Source: an uncultured Bacilli bacterium (lineage in GTDB: Bacteria > Bacillota_I > Bacilli_A > RF39 > UBA660). From it: DNA of 30,675 nucleotides. Shown one piece after another: positions 7,189 to 15,053 of this stretch. The position numbers and the translations under genes were made by a program. Location: the NCBI GenBank assembly GCA_934096945.1, contig CAKOND010000013.1, positions 1-30,675 of the forward strand, in the 5' to 3' direction. The notes under the pieces are model-generated. The model saw nothing but the letters and a program-made list of their open reading frames with translations. It was not told the origin of the DNA and searched no databases. Numbering within the stretch: the stretch's first letter is position 1; every line of letters starts with the position of its first letter.

Positions 7189-10183
7189 TATTGCTAACCT
7201 TCCTTTCAAATTCATACATTGTTACTATCAAATCAACAAAGAAATCTATTTCATCAATAATCTTTGTTTCTTCATTTGACGTAATATATACACATCTTCC
7301 AACTTCACTCTTAAAGAATTCAACATTATCTAAAATATCATTTCTTCGTAAAATCATATCATCCACTTGATTTTTGATTTCTAAAAGTATTTCTACTAAT
7401 TTAGAATCACTAAAATCTGATATTCTGTCTTTAACTCTTTTGTAAATTTTTACATATTTTTCATCACCAAGTAATTTATTAAGAAGCATACCATTTTTTA
7501 TATTTAATTGTTCAATATTCTTTTCTATCTCAGTTAACTTTTTCATATTTTCATTGATGTCTTCAATTGTTAATTCTTCAATATTTTTCATCTTAAATAA
7601 ATTGTTAAATTCATTAGCTAATGAAGAATAGTATTTATCATCTTTATCAATATTATCAATAAATTTTCTTCTTACTTCTTCTATCTTATCTAAATATTTG
7701 TCAGATATAACAAGTTCACCTTCATTTATTTTATTAAATTTAATATCTAAATTTGCAAATACGGTATTTAATGGATTAGATCCGTCATTACTATTAATGT
7801 CTTCTGATAAATTAAGAATATCTAATCTTCTATTAATTTCTCTAGACATATTATCAACACTTGAAATATCAACTTTTTCTATTAAATCACTATAATTTAA
7901 AGATTTTATAATATTATAAAGATCTTTATAGTCTCTTACTAATCTTCTTAAATTAATTAAATCTTTCTTTTCTAAAGAACTTATTTGAGAACTTAATATT
8001 TCTTTATTAGAAAAATCAAATAAGAATAATTTATCTTTTATTTCTTCAATTCTTTTTTCTGCATCTTCACTAGATACAAATATGCTTGAATAATGTTCAA
8101 AATCCTCGCCTAATTCTTCTTGTAATTCATTAAAATATATTTGATTTGTTTTATCAAATTCATCTCTTATATCTGCAAAATCAACAACATAACCATATCT
8201 GAAATTTTTATATGGTCTATTAACTCTAGTTAATGCTTGTAATAAATTATGAGTTCTAATTACTCTTCCTAAATATAATTTTTTAAGTCTAGGTGCGTCA
8301 AAACCAGTTAATAACATATTATCAACCACTAGAATATCTATTTTTCCTTCTTTATAAGCCTTTATTTCTTCTTCTCTTATTTGTTTATTATCTTCATTAT
8401 AAAGAATTAATATTTTTGAGAATTCATACTTATCTAATGATTTAAAAAGATTTCTTGCTTGTGCTTGAGAATCACACACAATCATTGCTCCAATTGTGTC
8501 ATCACCGAATCTTGTTCTAGAAGCACCGAAATCTTTTGAAATATATTCAGCTAATGCTTCTGTATAAACAGGATGTGATACTATATCACTTTCTTTAGCA
8601 TCTTTTAATATTTCCCTAACTTTATCTAATGCTTCAGCTATTTTTACTTTATATTCTGCTTGTACACCTTCTCTAATTAGTTTTAAAGTATATCCATCCA
8701 TAATAGATTTATTATAATAATACTTGTGAATATAGCCACCAAATATATCTTTTGAAGAATACTTAATACCATCTATTTCTTGATTAACTAATGGTGTACC
8801 TGTTAATGCTATCTTAATTGAATTTCTATCAGAAGCCATTAAATTAGCTAAAAAGTTCCCTCTCGGATTATAATCTCTATGAGCTTCATCTAAAAAATAA
8901 ATCCTTTGAACATCTACATTATAATCTGAATCTTTTACAGTTGAATCTTCTGAAAACTTTTGAATGTTAACTACATTAATTGTTAATTTACCTGTTTTAG
9001 AAACTTCACCTGTCATAGCAATATTTTTCTTAAAGTCTTCTCTAGAATTAACTTTAACAACATTTAACCCTCTGGCTTCAAATTCTTCTGATGCTTGTTT
9101 TAATAGATCTAATCTATCAACTATGAAATAGAACTTAGCAACTTTAGATTGTTTCGCATAGTAATCAGTTAAATATTTAACATTAAAGTATGCCAATGCA
9201 GTTTTGCCTGATCCTTGAGTATGCCAAATTATTCCTTTTTTTACTCCTTCTGATATTTTATTTTCAATAGCAAAGGTAGCAAATAATTGTTGATATCTCA
9301 TAATATGTTTTTGTATTTCTACAACACCATTTTTATTAGCTTTTTCTACATAAGCGATTCCATATCTTAATAACTTAAATATTCTATTTTTATGAAATAA
9401 TGATGTAATCAATTTGTTTGTAGGAGTCATTCTACTTAAATTAGTGCTATATTCATTTGTTCCTTTTATTGAAACATAGTTATTATCTTTTAATATATAA
9501 TTTTCTTCAGTATCTGATATATCTCCTATCTTATCAAATATAGAAGGTTCTTCCTCTCTAAAACAATTAAAGAAAACATTTCTATCACTTGGTGTACCAT
9601 AAAATGCTCCCTCTATAGGAACAATAGAATCGTTATTATACTCTTCATTATTAGAAAAAACTAGAATTTGAGTAATATTCATAAATTTTCTAAACTTTTC
9701 ATTGTGAAATCTATCATTGATTCTATTTCTTTCAGCTAAAATTCCATCTCTATTATTTGGTTTTTTAACCTCTATAAAACCTAATGGCATACCATTAATA
9801 AACATAACAACATCTGGCCTAAAATTATCTTCTCCATTTTCATATGGTAATTCAGTTACAACATTTAAAGTATTGTTATCTATATTATCAAAATCAATTA
9901 ATTTAATTCCGTCTATTCCATCTAATAACGTTTTATAAAACTTTCTTCCTAAATCTTTATTATTTAATTCAATATCAAGTTCATCAAGTATTCTATCAAT
10001 ATCGTCTTCTTTCAAATCAGAACTATTGATTTTATTTATGCTATCTTTAAATATTGTTTTAAAAATATTCATTCTATGGTCTAATTGTACTTTTATTTCT
10101 TTTAGGGATAAATATTTATAACCTAACCTTGTAGCATGTACTAATGCAGGAATTTTGACTCTTGTATTTTCACTAAATTCCAT
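7181..10183 (-). CDS. hsdR: Type I restriction endonuclease subunit HsdR
   Basis: A 1000-residue DNA translocase-nuclease. The N-terminal PD-ExK nuclease domain shows D124 and E138-x-K140 in RPDVV...FIEVKKPN. The SF2 motor has Walker A TQGSGKT (322-328), DEAH box (432-435), ALTGTPLV as motif III, and VDNMLLTGFDAP plus QALTRVNRPY in the second RecA domain. The C-terminal ~350 residues are helical and charged, the part that binds HsdM. ATG 10183 follows AGGCGGTGA, one base from the ideal Shine-Dalgarno sequence; the GTG at 10192 lies inside that site and is rejected. All catalytic motifs are intact, so the type I system should be active. Confidence 0.96.
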   Translation of the reverse strand: MEFSENTRVKIPALVHATRLGYKYLSLKEIKVQLDHRMNIFKTIFKDSINKINSSDLKEDDIDRILDELDIELNNKDLGRKFYKTLLDGIDGIKLIDFDNIDNNTLNVVTELPYENGEDNFRPDVVMFINGMPLGFIEVKKPNNRDGILAERNRINDRFHNEKFRKFMNITQILVFSNNEEYNNDSIVPIEGAFYGTPSDRNVFFNCFREEEPSIFDKIGDISDTEENYILKDNNYVSIKGTNEYSTNLSRMTPTNKLITSLFHKNRIFKLLRYGIAYVEKANKNGVVEIQKHIMRYQQLFATFAIENKISEGVKKGIIWHTQGSGKTALAYFNVKYLTDYYAKQSKVAKFYFIVDRLDLLKQASEEFEARGLNVVKVNSREDFKKNIAMTGEVSKTGKLTINVVNIQKFSEDSTVKDSDYNVDVQRIYFLDEAHRDYNPRGNFLANLMASDRNSIKIALTGTPLVNQEIDGIKYSSKDIFGGYIHKYYYNKSIMDGYTLKLIREGVQAEYKVKIAEALDKVREILKDAKESDIVSHPVYTEALAEYISKDFGASRTRFGDDTIGAMIVCDSQAQARNLFKSLDKYEFSKILILYNEDNKQIREEEIKAYKEGKIDILVVDNMLLTGFDAPRLKKLYLGRVIRTHNLLQALTRVNRPYKNFRYGYVVDFADIRDEFDKTNQIYFNELQEELGEDFEHYSSIFVSSEDAEKRIEEIKDKLFLFDFSNKEILSSQISSLEKKDLINLRRLVRDYKDLYNIIKSLNYSDLIEKVDISSVDNMSREINRRLDILNLSEDINSNDGSNPLNTVFANLDIKFNKINEGELVISDKYLDKIEEVRRKFIDNIDKDDKYYSSLANEFNNLFKMKNIEELTIEDINENMKKLTEIEKNIEQLNIKNGMLLNKLLGDEKYVKIYKRVKDRISDFSDSKLVEILLEIKNQVDDMILRRNDILDNVEFFKSEVGRCVYITSNEETKIIDEIDFFVDLIVTMYEFERKVSNNG

Positions 10184-10269
10184 TTTAATCACCGCCTTAA
10201 TCTTTAAAAAATATTATTTTTTGTGTAATTATTTGTTTCTCCTTAATGTCGCTATAATTAGAATTATCA

Positions 10270-10298
10270 ACTATATTAGAAATACGTTTTTTTTACAA
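10270..10298 (-). promoter_or_regulatory. Promoter of hsdRMS
   Basis: Minus strand TTGTAA (10293-10298), a 17-base spacer and TATAGT (10270-10275), giving a leader of about 80 bases. With the terminator at 10381-10413 it makes hsdRMS a transcription unit separate from the methyltransferase-ATPase-receiver genes. Confidence 0.6.
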
Positions 10299-10380
10299 AA
10301 AATATTAGTATTTTTAATTGTAGTGTATACTTATAACTTTCTTATTATATAATTGTAAAATTAAATAAATATCATTTTTC

Positions 10381-10413
10381 AAAAAATTTGATTTATCATG
10401 GGCCTCAAATCAA
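10381..10413 (-). terminator. Terminator after the receiver-HEPN gene
   Basis: On the minus strand TTGATTT and AAATCAA (10388-10413) pair around a 12-base loop and are followed by A then six T. The 5' arm overlaps the stop codon. The stem is AT-rich, so it may be leaky. Confidence 0.6.
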
Positions 10414-11315
10414 TTATAAACCTCATTTTTCATTTGTTCATTATCATATGACGGAAAGTATTTGTAATATTCTTCAACAAAATCAAGTAATTCTTTTCTG
10501 TATTCAGCTATTTCTGATTCCATTATTATTGAACCATTGAACAATTTTATATAGTTTTCTCCTTTTTCATCTCTTGATTCTTGAACATGAGCGCATCCAT
10601 TTCTAATATTTCGGATTTTATCCCACTTACTGAATAAATTATTTTTACAACTACTCAAAACACATTGAGAAACGTAAAAGTCAAGTAATTTGTCATTTTC
10701 CCAATTTCCTTTCCAAGCAGCATTTATTTTATTTTTATTTTCTTTTTTATAATTATTGTTGAAATTTGTCCGCAATTCACAATCAGAGATGTTACTTTTA
10801 ATGTACTTTTTTGCATTTTGGTGTAATTGACTTGTTTCTGACAAATACAAACCTCTTAATGCGTTTAGTTCATCCCATCTTATTAAAGTTAAATCAATGA
10901 TTGATTTAATTGATTCAAATAAATTATTAGCTGATTTAAATACAAACTTACTAAAATACTCAAGAGGTATATTATCCTTTGACAAGTAGTTTATTATATA
11001 TTTTTTTAATTGTTGTTCGTCCTGATTTGAATATAGCAACATTTCTTGCTTATAATATTTTCTTGCTTCAATTAAAAAATCAAACCCGCTAAATTCATCT
11101 CCTTCACTTATATTGTAATCACTTAAAAATAAATCAATTTTTTTATTGCTATTAATTGCATCTAAAGCGTCTTTTTTATTTGTAACTTTAGTAATATTGG
11201 AAATGTAACCCTTTTCTTTTAAATATTTTTCTGTTTTAGAGACATTATTATTTAAAAATGAAGAATCGTCTTCAAAATCATCATCCAACCATAAAATATT
11301 GTAATTACTTCTCAT
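10410..11315 (-). CDS. Response-regulator receiver fused to a HEPN-like domain
   Basis: A 301-residue protein. Residues 1-135 form a receiver domain with the acidic cluster D11-D13, phosphoacceptor D66 (LFLSDYN), S96 (LLYSNQD) and K127 (FVFKS), so all phosphorylation residues are present. The remainder is helical and ends with KWDKIRNIRNGCAHVQES, an R238-N-x3-H243 motif. This is the RNxxxH form of the HEPN motif, whose members are often RNases or toxins. No DNA-binding output domain is seen. Inference: phosphorylation or docking by the neighbouring ATPase gates a HEPN effector. ATG 11315 (GGTGG five bases before it) is preferred over TTG 11327. It overlaps the ATPase gene by 11 bases, indicating coupled expression. 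RNase activity is unproven; HEPN domains can also be structural. Confidence 0.78.
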   Translation of the reverse strand: MRSNYNILWLDDDFEDDSSFLNNNVSKTEKYLKEKGYISNITKVTNKKDALDAINSNKKIDLFLSDYNISEGDEFSGFDFLIEARKYYKQEMLLYSNQDEQQLKKYIINYLSKDNIPLEYFSKFVFKSANNLFESIKSIIDLTLIRWDELNALRGLYLSETSQLHQNAKKYIKSNISDCELRTNFNNNYKKENKNKINAAWKGNWENDKLLDFYVSQCVLSSCKNNLFSKWDKIRNIRNGCAHVQESRDEKGENYIKLFNGSIIMESEIAEYRKELLDFVEEYYKYFPSYDNEQMKNEVYN

Positions 11316-13461
11316 CTTTTCCACCAACTTCTATTATAAATTCTACTCCATCCTGTTTGTTTTCAACTATTATATTCCATTTATATTTATTTAATATCCT
11401 TTTAATCTGATATAATCCAATTCCCGTTCCGCCTTCTTTAGTTGTAAATCCTAATTCAAAAATACTATTTAAGTTTTCTTTATTAATTGTTTTTGTGTTT
11501 GAGAAAAATTTTATCTTATTGTTTTCAAAACACACATCAATTATGGTTGCATTAAAATCAACTGCATTTGATATTAAATTATCAATTATTACTGACATAT
11601 CATATACATCGACTTCACAATCAAATGATTTTCGATCATAATTTTTTCCAGTATAAAGATTTAATTGTTTGATTTTAATCAAATTTGATATATAACTTGA
11701 ACTTTTGAAATAAAAATTCCAGTAATCAAATAAATTTATTTTATTTTTCCCTTTTGATTTAAAATTACCTTTTAATATCACTTGATTAAAAACTCTCATT
11801 TTGTCAGAAATTAATTTAATTTTAGCTAATTCTTTTAATATTTCTGATTGTTTTTTAAAATCAATGTAATCAGCAATATTCTCAATACAACTATCAAGTT
11901 CATTAGACATTTTTGAAATGTGATGTGTAACTTCAGCTTGTAATACATCCTCATCACTGCTAAGATTTCTCAATAAACTATTTTGATTTTCTAGTCCTGA
12001 TATTCTTTCATTTTTAGCAGTTACAATTTTTTCTTGTTCCTTAATAATTTTTTTAGACTTGACGATAGTATCTTTACTTTTTTTAAAAATTTCTTTAACT
12101 GCACTCGGAGATAATTTATTTTGATTTATTGCGTTAGTCAGAACGTTTTCAATATCAGGTATGTTTTTCTTCAGTATATCGTGATTCAATTCAATATCGT
12201 ATTCATTGTCTTTTATAAAAGTGGGCAGAATTCGTTTACTTTCAGTAATTTCTACATCACTTATAGTAATTTCCTTGTTACTATCTGAATCAAATCCCCA
12301 TCGTATTAAATCTATATACTTTTCTAAAGGCTTATGTGCATATTCCATATAAAGTTTCATTAAAATCTGATATGCAGAATTTTCCACAAACCCTCTATCT
12401 CTTGAACTAACTTCAACAAATTTATTGTTTTCGTCAGTTATTGATACGTATCCAACTATCTCTCTATTTCCTAAATATCTACTATATCCTTGACCTTTTC
12501 TAGTATCAAGTCCGAAAGTGTCGTGGTTCATTTCACCATAAGGATATATTCTAAATTTATTTTTATATACAAAAATACTGCCATAATTTTTGGGCTCTGT
12601 CCCCATTAATCTCGTGAAATTCATTTTTGCTATCGGGTTTAGGTAATATATACATATTTTTATATTATCCAAGCCCGTATCATTATCTTTTTTTGAAATA
12701 TCGTATATTAAACTGCCACGGTCTCGTAATTTTACCACAATTTTTTCATTGAATTCTGCCGTTATGCATACTGTTTTTTCTTTAAGAGCATCGAGCAATG
12801 AATTTTTTATGTTTGATGATAAACTATTCATTCTCTCATTATCACTAATTACATTTAAGTTTATTTTCATATCAGCATCAGAATCAAAAGGATTTACTAA
12901 TTTTTCCAATGATTTTTTTAGTTTAAGTATTCTATCATAATCCCAATTATCTCTTAAATTATTAATTATTATAGCTGTGCCATGTTTTTCTATTTCATTA
13001 AAATTTGATATATTACTATACCATACTGGTATATTTTCAAATTTTTCCAAATTATTTTTTTCAAATACTCCCCATTTTATTTCTAAAACATTGTATTTTT
13101 GTTCAATTATGGTTTTCGTTATAATTTTGATATCTGAACCTAACCTATCGCAAGCAAATCTTCCTATTCCCTTTGCTCCAACATATTTTCTATTATTTGC
13201 TCCTTTACTATCCTTTTTTTCTGAATATGCAACAAAAAGCCATTTATTTTTTATGTCTTCTTTGGACATTCCTATTCCATCATCAATAATAACAATTTTT
13301 TGTTCTTTCAAATTCAATTCGATTTTCACATTTTTTGAATTTGCATCAAAAGAGTTTTTAACTAATTCAAAAACAGCTACTACCTCACTTGTTATTAATT
13401 CTCGTCCTATAATGTTTTTTAATCCTGTACTAACTTTAAAATTCATCTTTTCATTGTTCAT
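11305..13461 (-). CDS. Large protein with two GHKL ATPase modules (MORC/Hsp90-like N-terminus, histidine-kinase-like C-terminus)
   Basis: A 718-residue protein. The N-terminal GHKL module has E32 and N36 (FELVKNSFDAN), DDGIGM (60-65) and GAKGIGRFA (95-103), the Hsp90/MutL/MORC pattern. A middle region follows, with LGNREIVGYV and FVEVSSRDRGF near residues 330-358. A coiled coil (about 450-500) leads to TEVTHH-like EVTHHISKMSNELD (H513/H514), a possible phosphoacceptor helix. The C-terminus is a histidine-kinase ATPase: DNLISNA (627-633) and GGTGIGL (677-683). There is no transmembrane segment, so it is cytosolic. ATG 13461 follows AGGAGAGG by 5 bases, better than TTG 13479. Placed between a cytosine methyltransferase and a receiver-HEPN gene, it may sense DNA or infection state and signal to the receiver; this is inference. 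Confidence 0.82.
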   Translation of the reverse strand: MNNEKMNFKVSTGLKNIIGRELITSEVVAVFELVKNSFDANSKNVKIELNLKEQKIVIIDDGIGMSKEDIKNKWLFVAYSEKKDSKGANNRKYVGAKGIGRFACDRLGSDIKIITKTIIEQKYNVLEIKWGVFEKNNLEKFENIPVWYSNISNFNEIEKHGTAIIINNLRDNWDYDRILKLKKSLEKLVNPFDSDADMKINLNVISDNERMNSLSSNIKNSLLDALKEKTVCITAEFNEKIVVKLRDRGSLIYDISKKDNDTGLDNIKICIYYLNPIAKMNFTRLMGTEPKNYGSIFVYKNKFRIYPYGEMNHDTFGLDTRKGQGYSRYLGNREIVGYVSITDENNKFVEVSSRDRGFVENSAYQILMKLYMEYAHKPLEKYIDLIRWGFDSDSNKEITISDVEITESKRILPTFIKDNEYDIELNHDILKKNIPDIENVLTNAINQNKLSPSAVKEIFKKSKDTIVKSKKIIKEQEKIVTAKNERISGLENQNSLLRNLSSDEDVLQAEVTHHISKMSNELDSCIENIADYIDFKKQSEILKELAKIKLISDKMRVFNQVILKGNFKSKGKNKINLFDYWNFYFKSSSYISNLIKIKQLNLYTGKNYDRKSFDCEVDVYDMSVIIDNLISNAVDFNATIIDVCFENNKIKFFSNTKTINKENLNSIFELGFTTKEGGTGIGLYQIKRILNKYKWNIIVENKQDGVEFIIEVGGKDEK

Positions 13462-13479
13462 AACATCCTCTCCTAACAA

Positions 13480-13509
13480 AAAATAAAAGATTTAACTATC
13501 TTTTATTTT
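13480..13509 (-). repeat. Perfect 12-bp inverted repeat between the methyltransferase and ATPase genes
   Basis: AAAATAAAAGAT and its exact complement ATCTTTTATTTT flank a 6-base loop. On the minus strand the second arm ends in a T run, so it could act as a leaky terminator between the methyltransferase (whose stop it contains) and the ATPase gene. It could also be a protein-binding dyad. Confidence 0.75.
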
Positions 13510-14693
13510 ATCATACTTTTTAAGATAATACCAGCTTGTTCTGCAAATAATGGTGGAACAGCATTAGCAACTTGTGTATATCTTGGCACATCTTTCTTTC
13601 TTAATTCTCCACCAGTTGTATACTTTCCACAAAATTCATACCAATCTGGAAAACTTTGAATTCTTGCCATTTCCCTTACTGTTAATATTCTTGGCTCGCA
13701 ATAATGAATAAAATCATCTGGTATTGACGTAATTGTTGTACATATAAAGCCTTTTTTTAAAACAGTAACCCCTCTTTTTTTAAATCCTTCTACTAAATTC
13801 ATTGAAGGTGTAACTCTCATCATCTTTGTAGTCTTTGTCATTAATTGTTGAAACACTTTTATTGTATCTGGATTATGATTTGCAAATCTATGGCTATTTG
13901 GGTAGCCACAGCAATCTTCTCTCATTAATCTTTGATAATTTGATTCGATTTTTCCATATTTTCCAAAATCAAAATTTTTCATTTGTTCTGTTTTGTATGT
14001 TCCTTTCGATTTTAATAAATCACTTATTGCTTCATCAATCGTTATTTTCTCTGATATACCCTTCTTTTCCAAAAATTTTGTATGTTGTTTTTTCAATTTG
14101 TCAAAAAAATCTATGTTACTGTTAACTAATGTTCCAACTAAAATAAAACGTTTTCTTGTTTGTGGAACACCATATTCTGATACATTTATAACGCTCGACT
14201 TTATCTCATATCCTAGTTTTTCTAAACTTTCTTTTACAAAAATAGAGTATGGCTTACTACGCCCGTCATTTTGTTCAAACCCTATAGTGAATCCATGTAC
14301 ATTTTCAAAAAAAAGAATTTTTGGTTTTACTATATCAATAAAATCTATGTATGCTTTAACAAGTTTATTTCTAACATCATTTTCAACTCTTTTTCCAGCC
14401 ATAGAAAACCCTTGACACGGAGGCCCACCTACTACTAAGTCCACCTTTCCTTTTAAATTTAATAACTCTTTTTTATAATTTTTAATTAATTCATAAATAT
14501 CTATTGTACCTTTATTTAACCAGTTAGGCCACGAAAAATGATTTTTCTTTTCGATAAGATTATGTTCTAACGTTGCAAATGCATCTTGATTTTTTTCTAC
14601 CGCAAAAATTCCGTGCCACCCTGCTTTATACAACCCTAATGATAAACCTCCACAACCAGCAAAAAGATCAATATATGTATATATTTTTTTCAT
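13503..14693 (-). CDS. DNA cytosine-5 methyltransferase
   Basis: A 396-residue enzyme with the m5C methyltransferase motifs in order: DLFAGCGGLSLGL (9-21, SAM binding), GGPPCQGFS (89-97, with catalytic C93), ENVHGF (130-135), QTRKRFILVG (178-187), the target-recognition region about 240-320, and QVANAVPP (374-381). The start has GAGGTG 6 bases before ATG. It transfers a methyl group to cytosine C5; the target sequence cannot be read from the protein. No cognate restriction endonuclease follows; the next genes are the two-ATPase protein and receiver-HEPN protein, so it may supply the self mark for that pair. It could also be a solitary methyltransferase. Confidence 0.95.
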   Translation of the reverse strand: MKKIYTYIDLFAGCGGLSLGLYKAGWHGIFAVEKNQDAFATLEHNLIEKKNHFSWPNWLNKGTIDIYELIKNYKKELLNLKGKVDLVVGGPPCQGFSMAGKRVENDVRNKLVKAYIDFIDIVKPKILFFENVHGFTIGFEQNDGRSKPYSIFVKESLEKLGYEIKSSVINVSEYGVPQTRKRFILVGTLVNSNIDFFDKLKKQHTKFLEKKGISEKITIDEAISDLLKSKGTYKTEQMKNFDFGKYGKIESNYQRLMREDCCGYPNSHRFANHNPDTIKVFQQLMTKTTKMMRVTPSMNLVEGFKKRGVTVLKKGFICTTITSIPDDFIHYCEPRILTVREMARIQSFPDWYEFCGKYTTGGELRKKDVPRYTQVANAVPPLFAEQAGIILKSMIK

Positions 14694-14709
14694 AATACAC
14701 CTCGAATAT

Positions 14710-14715
14710 ATTATA
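14710..14715 (-). promoter_or_regulatory. -10 box of the methyltransferase operon
   Basis: TATAAT on the minus strand, in AGTATAATATA, 17 bases before the start codon. No good -35 element is visible. Confidence 0.4.
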
Positions 14716-14800
14716 CTATATTAATAATCAAAACTCCAGGCATTTTTATAAATTCATAAAAATTCAAAAGTTGTATATTAATTTTATCAACATTTTTCAT

Positions 14801-14827
14801 TAAAAGAAACCTTTTTTAAGATTTCTT
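14801..14827 (-). terminator. Terminator of the cysteine-rich gene
   Basis: On the minus strand AAGAAATC and GGTTTCTT form an 8-bp stem (one G-U pair) around an 8-base loop, then TTTAAT. It lies 15 bases past the stop codon. Confidence 0.6.
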
Positions 14828-14841
14828 CAATTTATCTATAA

Positions 14842-14988
14842 CTAGCAACTGCAGTTTTCACAATTACAATCTTGGCAATCACAGTCTTTATTACAGTTAC
14901 ATTCTTCGCAATCACAGTTGCAATTACCATCTTCACAATTGCAATCTACACATTCACATCCGCATGTGCACTTTTCTTTTTCTTCCAT
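14842..14988 (-). CDS. Cysteine-rich metallothionein-like peptide
   Basis: A 48-residue peptide beginning MEEKEKCTCGCECVDC and ending NCENCSC. Seventeen of 48 residues are cysteine, mostly in CxC and CxxC spacing, with Asp, Glu and Asn between them and no hydrophobic core. It has a strong ribosome site (GAGGTGA, six bases before ATG), its own -10 box and a terminator, so it is a real single-gene unit. The composition suggests binding of soft metals (Zn, Cu, Cd) in the cytosol, as in metallothioneins, but the order of cysteines matches no family I know. A ribosomal peptide precursor is less likely, since no leader or modification genes are adjacent. Confidence 0.78.
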   Translation of the reverse strand: MEEKEKCTCGCECVDCNCEDGNCNCDCEECNCNKDCDCQDCNCENCSC

Positions 14989-15012
14989 TATTTTCACCTC
15001 TTTCATGATCAT

Positions 15013-15018
15013 ATTATA
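15013..15018 (-). promoter_or_regulatory. -10 box of the cysteine-rich gene
   Basis: TATAAT in GTAGTATAATA on the minus strand, 24 bases before the start. The -35 region is weak (TGCTTA at a 16-base spacing). Confidence 0.45.
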
Positions 15019-15053
15019 CTACATTTTTTTCTTTTAAGCATTATTTAATTTTT

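Noticed and set aside
5527..10183. Frameshift or decay in hsdM or hsdR
   Set aside because: Both read through with intact motifs; the apparent long overlap between them disappears when the ribosome-site-supported start at 7188 is used.
12977..13486. 169-codon plus-strand frame opposite the two-ATPase gene
   Set aside because: It mirrors a well-supported minus-strand gene and shows no motif or ribosome site of its own.
13993..14415. 140-codon plus-strand frame inside the cytosine methyltransferase
   Set aside because: Antisense shadow of a gene with all methyltransferase motifs.
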